NCBI GenBank assembly: GCA_026419705.1
Contig: JANZYY010000245.1
Location: 1 to 7,416 of the forward strand
Source: Fischerella sp.
GTDB taxonomy: Bacteria; Cyanobacteriota; Cyanobacteriia; Cyanobacteriales; Nostocaceae
Length of the DNA stretch: 7,416 nucleotides
Direction of reading: 5' to 3'
The notes below the pieces were generated by a model. The model did no database searches and was not told where the DNA came from. It was given only the letters and a program-made list of their open reading frames with translations. Shown here in pieces: positions 1 through 5,164 of this stretch (within the stretch, counting starts at the first letter, position 1; each line of letters starts with the position of its first letter). Both the position numbers and the translations under genes were made by a program.

Positions 1-1077
1 TCCTGGATGAGATACTACCGCAGCTGCCCAACCGAGGAATAAGAAGATACTACCGATGAGTTGCCAAGGTACGGATGCACGGCGTGTCTCTACACCTCTC
101 GATAATACCAACCAAATTAGCAGCCAACCACAAATACCAACAGCTAACCCCAACTGCGTCACATCTAGGTGGTGAATAAAAATTCCCCTGACTAACAATA
201 TCAGCAAGGCATAAACCACAACCAAGGCAGATAAACTAATACCATTACCACCTTGTCTATCTGTTTGTCGTGACAGCGAACGAGTTTGATAAACGGTAAT
301 GAGAGTTGTTCCTATAACTGCTAGATAAAGAGCTATTAAGGGAAAATTTGGTAGATTCCAACCCCAGTGTAGATAACTTAAACTGAGAATGTTTAATAAA
401 AATAACTTTTTATTGACTAAATTCGCAGCAAATAGGCGACTGTTACCGATCAAAACTGTAATCAAACTGAGGCAAATAGAAGCGATCGCTGCTACAATCC
501 AATTCACAGGATTCTGCCACAGCCCGAAGCTATCCATCGCCCAAAAATTGATTGGGATCAATAAAAGCGTGACAATTAATAATGTCTGTGCTGTCAGTCT
601 TAAATTACTTTGCTTGGCTGTCCACAAACTCATTCCCGCAAAACTCAGGGTATAAGCAAACAAAACCCCATACTGTCCTGATGCAGGAAATCTTTCCCAT
701 TGGCTAGCTGCAAGTACTCCCGAAGACAGCACTACTAGAAATACCCCTAAAAATAGCAGCCAGCGCACGCTTAATTCTGATAGAAATGACTGCAATACTT
801 CTGTCACAAAGTTTGGTTTTGCTGGTTCTGGTGGTTGCAGTCCGCTAGCAGTTACTGGTTGTACAGATGTAGATGTGACAGTTGCTTTTTCTGATTCGGG
901 TTGCATCTGAGATGCCAATACTACTTTGCAAACAAGATATTCTCGACACAATTGCCGGACTTGGGCATCAGATATCAAGCCCAAGCGCAGCCAAATATCA
1001 AGTCCTTGCAGTAACTGCGGATGGTAGGATGGCAGCCTAATTTCAATTTTGAGGGGGTGATCGAGAGGTGATGACAT
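1..1077 (-). CDS. DUF2157-like multi-pass membrane protein, N-terminal part (3' end beyond window)
   Basis: An uninterrupted minus-strand frame of 359 codons starts MSSPLDHPLKIEIRLPSYHP and is still open at base 1, so the C-terminus lies outside. Residues 1-55 are soluble and include a GLDIWLRLGLISDAQVRQLC segment like the N-terminal region of cyanobacterial DUF2157 proteins. Residues 56-92 form a low-complexity Thr/Ser/Pro linker. From about residue 105 come eight or nine hydrophobic helices (about 105-123, 134-152, 163-180, 192-211, 226-240, 245-263, 281-300, 307-326, 338-356), so it is an integral, probably inner-membrane, protein. Its function is unknown. The start codon lacks a good Shine-Dalgarno. 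The frame stays open upstream to a stop at 1168-1170 but holds no other ATG. It lies 108 bp downstream of the photolyase on the same strand and could be read through from it, as no terminator is evident. The family name is from recognition of the protein, not a search. Confidence 0.8.
   Translation of the reverse strand, partial: MSSPLDHPLKIEIRLPSYHPQLLQGLDIWLRLGLISDAQVRQLCREYLVCKVVLASQMQPESEKATVTSTSVQPVTASGLQPPEPAKPNFVTEVLQSFLSELSVRWLLFLGVFLVVLSSGVLAASQWERFPASGQYGVLFAYTLSFAGMSLWTAKQSNLRLTAQTLLIVTLLLIPINFWAMDSFGLWQNPVNWIVAAIASICLSLITVLIGNSRLFAANLVNKKLFLLNILSLSYLHWGWNLPNFPLIALYLAVIGTTLITVYQTRSLSRQTDRQGGNGISLSALVVVYALLILLVRGIFIHHLDVTQLGLAVGICGWLLIWLVLSRGVETRRASVPWQLIGSIFLFLGWAAAVVSHPG
482..489. 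repeat. HIP1 octamer GCGATCGC (first of seven copies)
   Basis: The palindrome GCGATCGC occurs at 482-489, 1948-1955, 2287-2294, 2713-2720, 3833-3840, 6904-6911 and 7108-7115, about one per kilobase. Such over-representation is a hallmark of many cyanobacterial genomes and is the main basis for the taxonomic call. Four copies lie inside the membrane-protein, photolyase and aminotransferase genes, one lies in exbD, and two are intergenic. None is in the IS or in the tonB-like gene. Confidence 0.9.
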
Positions 1078-1103
1078 AAGTAGTAGCAATACAGCTAATA
1101 TAC

Positions 1104-1122
1104 TTAAATCATCATTTCCTCC
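1104..1122 (-). promoter_or_regulatory. Strong Shine-Dalgarno followed by a three-codon ORF, ahead of the DUF2157-like gene
   Basis: On the minus strand a perfect GGAGG (1118-1122) is followed by AA and then ATG ATG ATT TAA (1115 down to 1104). The second ATG sits 5 nt after GGAGG. The mini-ORF is out of frame with the membrane-protein gene that starts 26 nt further on. It may be a leader mini-ORF, a relic of a lost gene start, or chance. No other strong Shine-Dalgarno precedes the gene at 1077. Confidence 0.25.
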
Positions 1123-1185
1123 AACTGTATTTTCGCTCCAGCTGTGCCACTTGTGCCGCTGACTTAATTATTATTTCCAAACTCG

Positions 1186-2619
1186 TTATCCAGCTTTTTG
1201 CTGCTGATAACGCTCTTTAAACAGTTTTTGTTGTTGTTTGTGATCCACAATCGGGAGGGGATAACCAATAGCTCGACGCTCCAGAGGTGGAATGTTACCA
1301 GTAATTAAGTATTCGGGATCTATTGAACGTAATTCCGGAACCCATTGTCGGATATATTCACCTTCGGGATCGAATTTTTGCGCTTGACTGGCGGGGGTAA
1401 ATATACGTACTGGCTTAGGGGCCATCCCCCTAGAAGCACTCCATTGCCAACCGCCATTGTTTGCAGATAAATCCCCGTCAATGAGTTTCTGCATGAAGTA
1501 TTTTTCTCCCATTTGAGGATTAATCAGCAAATCTTTAGTCAAGAAACTAGCGACAATCATCCGACAACGGTTGTGCATCCAACCAATTTCATTCAACTGA
1601 CGCATAGCCGCATCAACGATGGGATAACCTGTTCTACCCTCACACCAAGCTTGGAAATGTTCTGCGTTGTTTTCCCAAGGAAAATTTTTGAAAGTATCGC
1701 GGAAAGCACCTTCTGCTAGTTCTGGGAAATGATACATAGCGTGTTGATAAAACTCCCGCCACGCCAGTTCTTGTTGCCAGGTGCGGATGTTAGTTTCTGT
1801 TTCTTCACTGCGGCTGTTTTCCAAGGCTTCCTGTGTTGCTTGCCAAACTTTGCGAATGCCGATCGCCCCAAATTTTAATGCTGCACTCAGTCGCGACGTG
1901 CCATCAACTGCTGGAAAATTCCGTTGTTCTTGATATTCGTTGATAGCGCGATCGCAAAATTCTTCTAAACGTTCTTGCGCTGCTTCCTCGCCTGGAGCAA
2001 TAATTAATTCTCCATTCCAGACAAATCCTAAATCTTTGGCTGAGGGTAGTGCAATAGCTCCAGCACTTTTGGCAATTTCTTGTTCTTGTTCTGTTAAACC
2101 CTCAGCATTTTCTAGTGTTTCTGCTGGTTTCGCCTTTGATTTGCTAATCCAATTCTTCCAGAAGGGAGTGTAAACAGTGTAGGGTTGATTGGAACCAGTA
2201 CGAATTTCTTCTGGTGTGTGCAAAATCTGATCCCAGTTATTTTCCAGGAACTCAATACCTTTTTCTTTGAGTGCAGATATTACGGTGCGATCGCGTTGTT
2301 GAGAGTAGGGTTCCACATCCCAATTCCAGAATACTGCTTTTGCACCCAATGCCGCCGCCAGTGCTGGAATTGCTTGCGTGGGGTTAGCGTGGAGTATTAA
2401 CAGCTGACTACCAGCTTGCGCATATCGCTTTTGCAGTGCTTGCAAACAGCCAATCATGTAAGTGACTCGCACAGGCGCAACATCATCCCGTTCGAGAAGA
2501 TTTGGATCGAGGCAAAACACACCCACAACTTTTGCACTACGTTGTCGTGCATTAGCGAGTCCAGTATTATCAGAAATACGTAAATCGCGACGATGCCAAA
2601 ACAGAATTAAGTCAGACAT
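1186..2619 (-). CDS. phr: Deoxyribodipyrimidine (CPD) photolyase, class I, probable 8-HDF antenna type
   Basis: This protein repairs cyclobutane pyrimidine dimers in DNA by light-driven electron transfer from reduced FAD. I place the start at the internal Met that gives MSDLILFWHRRDLRISDN (477 aa), which matches the family N-terminus. An upstream ATG at 2676 would add 19 residues with no family counterpart. Neither start has a clear Shine-Dalgarno. Residues 1-130 form the Rossmann-like antenna domain (WNWDVEPY at 98-105), and about 210-470 the helical FAD domain. Visible motifs are TSRLSAALKFGAIGIR (241-256), ELAWREFYQH with dimer-contacting W287, TGYPIVDAAMRQL (330-342), GWMHNRCRMIVASFLTKDLL (346-365) and DGDLSANNGGWQW (381-393) with the FAD-facing Asn387. 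Overall similarity is greatest to the Synechococcus elongatus 8-HDF enzyme, so that cofactor is inferred. The middle Trp of the triad is replaced by Pro368, and the usual GMDPKP and RIFNP read GMAPKP and RIFTP. Confidence 0.95.
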   Translation of the reverse strand: MSDLILFWHRRDLRISDNTGLANARQRSAKVVGVFCLDPNLLERDDVAPVRVTYMIGCLQALQKRYAQAGSQLLILHANPTQAIPALAAALGAKAVFWNWDVEPYSQQRDRTVISALKEKGIEFLENNWDQILHTPEEIRTGSNQPYTVYTPFWKNWISKSKAKPAETLENAEGLTEQEQEIAKSAGAIALPSAKDLGFVWNGELIIAPGEEAAQERLEEFCDRAINEYQEQRNFPAVDGTSRLSAALKFGAIGIRKVWQATQEALENSRSEETETNIRTWQQELAWREFYQHAMYHFPELAEGAFRDTFKNFPWENNAEHFQAWCEGRTGYPIVDAAMRQLNEIGWMHNRCRMIVASFLTKDLLINPQMGEKYFMQKLIDGDLSANNGGWQWSASRGMAPKPVRIFTPASQAQKFDPEGEYIRQWVPELRSIDPEYLITGNIPPLERRAIGYPLPIVDHKQQQKLFKERYQQQKAG

Positions 2620-2710
2620 GCATTTACATTCATAGTTCACCTGTACTAGATTAGACTTAATAGTGCTAGTTAGCATCAGTCTGTTGGAAAATTCTACTGG
2701 ATTGGGGGTA

Positions 2711-2727
2711 GGGCGATCGCTTCGCCC
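2711..2727. repeat. HIP1 octamer inside a small hairpin upstream of phr
   Basis: GGGCGA and TCGCCC form a perfect 6-bp stem around TCGCT, with the HIP1 octamer GCGATCGC inside it (2713-2720). It lies about 90 bp upstream of the photolyase start and 45 bp from the IS end. Similar HIP1-containing hairpins are common between genes in Nostoc-type genomes. A regulatory role is not shown. Confidence 0.5.
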
Positions 2728-2771
2728 AGAAATTCAGTTACCTATTTTGCGAATACGAATACTTGTTAAAA

Positions 2772-2789
2772 GGTTGTGTTGCAAAAAAT
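2772..2789. repeat. Left terminal inverted repeat of the IS6-family element
   Basis: GGTTGTGTTGCAAAAAAT is the exact reverse complement of 3512-3529. With the adjoining AAA at 2769-2771 the identity is 21 bp. This is the end next to the 3' end of the transposase gene. Confidence 0.9.
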
Positions 2790-2825
2790 ATTTGAAGTGA
2801 TAAAATCCTCTAGAATCAAGGTTGT

Positions 2826-3451
2826 TTATGCAACAACTGCGAAAATGTCTGCAAGAAATTTTACTTGGGCTTTGATGTTCCCTTTTTCAACCTTTTGGAC
2901 TTGCCCTTTAGGGAGCGTGTTCATGGTTTCATAACCAATCAGAGTTCTTCTAGCTGTATGAAATGACTTGAAACCCATCGATTTTGGTCAGCTTTCAACC
3001 GATCAACTGCCAATGGAGCAGCCACATTCTTGTCCATTGTAATTAATCGTGGCAGTTGGGTGTGAGACGATTTGAAAGCTTTTTTGAAAAACCTGATTGC
3101 TGCTTTGTTGTCACGGCAGGCACTCAACATAAAGTCGATTGTATGACCGTTTGAATCCACTGCACGATACAAATACTTCCACTTTCCCTTAACTTTGATA
3201 TCAGTTTTATCCACCCGCCACGATTCATTAGTTGGCTTCAAGAAAGCTTTGCACCGTTTCTCCAACTCTAGTCAGTCATGCTGAACCCATCTATATATCT
3301 ATATAGTAGTGTGGTCAACCTCAATACCCCGCTCCAACATCATTTCTTCGAGGTTTCGGTACGAGAGTGGGTAGCGCAAGTACCATCTGACACATAAGAG
3401 TATGATTTCAGACTGAAAGTGACGCCATTGGAAAGGGGACTTTGGATTCAT
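2826..3451 (-). pseudogene. IS6-family DDE transposase, inactivated (two stops, internal deletion, frameshift)
   Basis: The original enzyme would carry out replicative transposition. The frame starts at 3451 (MNPKSPFQWRHFQSEIILLC), which matches the family N-terminus, and runs through VRWYLRYPLSYRNLEEMMLE to VDHTTI. A TAG at 3299-3301 and a TGA at 3272-3274 interrupt it. It continues in the same frame through ESWRVDKTDIKVKGKWKYLY, with the first catalytic Asp in WRVD, and ITMDKN, with the second. After LKADQN the reading breaks. The C-terminal part resumes in another frame at 2978 as MGFKSFHTARRTLIGYETMN and ends at the TAA at 2826-2828 after FLADIFAVVA. The stretch expected between, with the third catalytic residue (the Glu of a VEQDHR-like motif), is missing: by memory of intact homologues about 35 codons. 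Substitutions such as VDKTD for the usual VDETY add to the decay. Confidence 0.9.
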
Positions 3452-3511
3452 TGATCAAATCGTTTTAGGAGTCGAGTTATGCCACAATTTTACTTCTACC
3501 AAACTACTGTA

Positions 3512-3529
3512 ATTTTTTGCAACACAACC
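3512..3529. repeat. Right terminal inverted repeat of the IS6-family element
   Basis: ATTTTTTGCAACACAACC is the perfect partner of 2772-2789. It lies 60 bp upstream of the ATG of the dead transposase, where family members usually carry a short promoter-bearing end. Confidence 0.9.
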
Positions 3530-3672
3530 TTTGCCAAGACTTTTGGCTGAGTAACTCACTTCAGGGAAATAACCTGCAGATATCCACCCGTGCATCAGTT
3601 TGGAAAGATAGCAGTATTACGCAAACCCAAGTCTGCGCTAAAGGCGGAAATCACCGCAAAGCAGACAACTAG
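3530..3672 (+). pseudogene. Possible scrap of a haemagglutinin-like beta-helix repeat protein cut by the IS
   Basis: Immediately right of the IS, a plus-strand frame is open up to a TAG at 3670-3672. It includes LQGNNLQISTRASVWKDSS followed by ITQTQVCAKGGN. The spacing (GN-L-I-T-R, then D, then I-T, then K-G-G-N) recalls one turn of the beta-helix repeats in cyanobacterial filamentous-haemagglutinin-like exoproteins. There is no start codon context, and no matching half on the left side of the IS. This is a resemblance by eye in about 45 codons. Chance is a real alternative. Confidence 0.2.
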
Positions 3673-3694
3673 AGACGCGAAATTTCGCGCCTCT
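3671..3694. terminator. 24-bp palindrome, possible terminator downstream of exbD
   Basis: AGAGACGCGAAA and TTTCGCGCCTCT pair in 11 of 12 positions (the mismatch is A3675 with C3690) with no loop bases between. The hairpin lies about 120 bp past the exbD stop. No clean U-run follows on the exbD strand; a T-run on the plus strand follows at 3709-3715. Hairpins of the form GAGACGCG..CGCGTCTC recur between genes in Nostoc-type genomes, so it could be a terminator, a dispersed repeat, or both. Confidence 0.45.
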
Positions 3695-3816
3695 ATAATC
3701 AAACGTGGTTTTTTTAGCCCTTGGGTTGAATACTGAATCGCTGTTCTAGTAAATCTTCTGGCCTAAATCAATTTGGGATGGGCTTTAGCATGGACATTGT
3801 AGACAGTAATCACCGA

Positions 3817-4221
3817 CTAAGGCTTTCGAGTTGCGATCGCTAACCTTGCTCCTTCCACTCGTCTCACCCGATCCATGACTGCTACTACTTGACCATGGCC
3901 CACTTTTTCATCTGCATTGACAATCACTACTGCTTGCTGGTTGGAACCAACCAAGGTACGCACTTGTTCAGTTAAAGCATCAACAGTAGTTGGTTTGCGA
4001 TTCAGACTGATCTTTCCTTGAGCATCCACCGTAATAGTGATTTTGGTCGGTACTTGCTGTGCTTTCGACGTTGCAGCCTTGGGTAAATTAACTGGTAGAC
4101 CTTCTGAACGGGTTAAAAACAGAGTTGACATGATAAAAAAAGTCAAAATCGCAAATATCACATCAATCATGGGCACGATGTTAATTTGCGGTGGAATTTC
4201 TGCTTCATCTTGAAGGCGCAT
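3817..4221 (-). CDS. exbD: ExbD, biopolymer transport protein of the Ton motor
   Basis: ExbD is a single-span inner-membrane protein that works with ExbB to convert proton-motive force into movement of TonB. I place the start at the ATG at 4221, giving 134 aa (MRLQDEAEIPPQINIVPMID), a normal family length. AGAGGTG at 4231-4237 is a good Shine-Dalgarno 9 nt ahead of it. The upstream ATG at 4278 would add 19 residues with no family match. A cytoplasmic N-terminus precedes one helix (about 14-36, NIVPMIDVIFAILTFFIMST). It contains Asp20, the counterpart of the proton-pathway Asp25 of E. coli ExbD. The periplasmic domain follows from about residue 40. The start overlaps the end of exbB by 17 nt, so the two genes are almost surely co-transcribed and translationally linked. 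TolR is a relative, but the divergent tonB-like gene favours ExbD. Confidence 0.95.
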   Translation of the reverse strand: MRLQDEAEIPPQINIVPMIDVIFAILTFFIMSTLFLTRSEGLPVNLPKAATSKAQQVPTKITITVDAQGKISLNRKPTTVDALTEQVRTLVGSNQQAVVIVNADEKVGHGQVVAVMDRVRRVEGARLAIATRKP

Positions 4222-4861
4222 AAGTTTTTTCACCTCTTTCTTCGTAGCGACGGCGATAGAGTAGTTCAAGTTCGCCACCGTATTCTTGAATCAACGCAAT
4301 TTGACGTTGATAAAGTCCTCGAAAAGTATTGGCAAACAAAAGTGTAAAAATAGCTACAACTAATCCTGATGCTGTAGACACTAATGCTTCACTAATACCG
4401 CTAGTCACGCCTAAGGTTCTCGTACCTCCCACATCACCAAGGTTGAGAGATGCAAAGGAAGCAATCAAACCCAAAACAGTTCCTAGCAACCCCAATAGAG
4501 GAGCAAGGCTAATTATAGTTTCAAAGATGGTGTTAAATCTCTTAAGAATGGGAATTTCTGCTTGTGCTTCACTCTCTAGCGCCAAACGAAATTCCTCAGG
4601 AGTTGGTTGTTCCAATTCTAATGCTGCAAGAAAAATGCGTGCGATCGGTAAATCTGCATTTTTGTGCAACTTCTCCAAAGCACCAACTACATTATTGAGC
4701 CGATAGAGATTCAATACCTCTCGAACTACACGACTTTGGCGGCTATTAACGCGATACCAAAAACGAACACGCTCAATAATCAATCCCAATGCCAACACCG
4801 AAAATCCAAGCAGGGGCCACATAACTACGCCACCTGCTGTAAATAATTTGCTAATTCCCAT
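4205..4861 (-). CDS. exbB: ExbB, MotA/TolQ/ExbB-family proton channel of the Ton motor
   Basis: ExbB forms the inner-membrane oligomer that surrounds ExbD helices and passes protons to energise TonB. The 218-aa protein has three expected membrane segments: about 12-30 (WPLLGFSVLALGLIIE), 113-136 and 155-179. The long cytoplasmic loop lies between the first two, and a basic cytoplasmic tail ends it. The family signature APLLGLLGTVLGLIASF is at 120-136. GISEALVSTASGLVVAI (155-171) aligns with the third helix of E. coli ExbB, so Glu158 and Thr163 match its Glu176 and Thr181. Thr128 in GTVLG lies in the second helix. The start MGISKLFTAGGVVMWPLLGF fits the family; only a weak GGGA precedes it. 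It is the first gene of an exbB-exbD operon diverging from the tonB-like gene. The MotA/TolQ/ExbB family also includes TolQ; the assignment rests on context and sequence. Confidence 0.95.
   Translation of the reverse strand: MGISKLFTAGGVVMWPLLGFSVLALGLIIERVRFWYRVNSRQSRVVREVLNLYRLNNVVGALEKLHKNADLPIARIFLAALELEQPTPEEFRLALESEAQAEIPILKRFNTIFETIISLAPLLGLLGTVLGLIASFASLNLGDVGGTRTLGVTSGISEALVSTASGLVVAIFTLLFANTFRGLYQRQIALIQEYGGELELLYRRRYEERGEKTYAPSR
4231..4237 (-). promoter_or_regulatory. Ribosome binding site of exbD, inside the exbB coding region
   Basis: AGAGGTG on the minus strand lies 9 nt before the ATG at 4221. It decides the exbD start in favour of the family-typical MRLQDEAEIPP. It also makes exbB translation run across the exbD initiation site. 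Confidence 0.8.
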
Positions 4862-4939
4862 GTGATATTCCCAAAGCGCTCAACAACCCACAGTCAAACC
4901 AACAGTTGCTGCTGCACAGATGATATAGATTTTCAACAA

Positions 4940-4968
4940 ACATTAGAATACTGCGACAACAAAGTCAA
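4940..4968 (-). promoter_or_regulatory. Candidate promoter for exbB-exbD
   Basis: On the minus strand TTGACT (4963-4968) and TAATGT (4940-4945) are 17 bp apart. Transcription would start near 4933, leaving a leader of about 70 nt before exbB. The -35 box is good, but the -10 box matches the consensus only partly. Confidence 0.35.
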
Positions 4969-5102
4969 GTATTTTTAATTCTTGCTGACATAAATTCTTT
5001 AAATTTTAACCGATATTATTTCTTGTAAACGTAGCAAAAAATGGTTTCAAACAGTTATCATGGGTTCTGGACATCATGCATTCTGAATAGAGTCTCATTT
5101 TA

Positions 5103-5131
5103 TTGACTTTTGCATCAGATAGTTTTAGCTT
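5103..5131 (+). promoter_or_regulatory. Weak candidate promoter for the tonB-like gene
   Basis: TTGACT (5103-5108) is followed after 17 bp by TAGCTT (5126-5131), a poor -10 box. The leader would be under 30 nt. AGAGG at 5148-5152 is the best Shine-Dalgarno, 12 nt before the ATG, slightly farther than ideal. Confidence 0.2.
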
Positions 5132-5164
5132 GGAAACATTACTGAAAAGAGGTAGCAATAGGTT

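Larger units (their letters stand above)
2769..3532 (-). mobile_element. IS6-family insertion sequence, degenerate copy
   Basis: Inverted repeats bound the element: GGTTGTGTTGCAAAAAAT at 2772-2789 and its exact reverse complement at 3512-3529. The match extends 3 bp further outwards on both sides (AAA/TTT), giving 21 bp without a mismatch. The pattern fits the IS6/IS26 terminus (GG...TGTTGCAAA). The core of 758 bp is shorter than usual for the family, in keeping with an internal deletion in the transposase gene. IS6 elements normally make 8-bp target duplications. Here the flanks TGTTAAAA (2764-2771) and TTTGCCAA (3530-3537) do not match. The copy is dead by itself but its ends look usable. 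Confidence 0.9.
4862..5164. promoter_or_regulatory. Divergent regulatory region between exbB and the tonB-like gene
   Basis: This AT-rich stretch of 303 bp separates two divergent starts and must hold promoters for both. I find one plausible promoter per direction (listed separately) and no convincing Fur-type 7-1-7 palindrome. Small frames within it have no recognisable product, and I count none as a gene. Confidence 0.7.

Noticed and set aside
389..655. Plus-strand frame of 88 codons
   Set aside because: It lies wholly opposite the long open minus-strand membrane-protein gene and encodes nothing recognisable.
1513..2400. Three plus-strand frames (1513-1719, 1940-2173, 2185-2400)
   Set aside because: All are antisense to the photolyase, which has strong family motifs across the same bases.
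2620..2676. N-terminal 19-residue extension of photolyase from an upstream ATG
   Set aside because: The family starts at the internal Met (MSDLILFWHRRDLR), and the extension has no family match or Shine-Dalgarno.
2821..2837. Hairpin GTTGTT-TATGC-AACAAC at the transposase stop
   Set aside because: Only a 6-bp AT-rich stem without a T-run; part of the transposase tail, so not called a terminator.
4222..4278. N-terminal 19-residue extension of ExbD from an upstream ATG
   Set aside because: The internal ATG has a good Shine-Dalgarno and gives the normal family N-terminus and length.
4329..4846. Plus-strand frames opposite exbB
   Set aside because: They are shadows of the clearly identified exbB frame.
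5081..5094. Possible Fur box TGAATAGAGTCTCA
   Set aside because: It is only a weak dyad (TGA..TCA) of the wrong length compared with the 7-1-7 Fur pattern.
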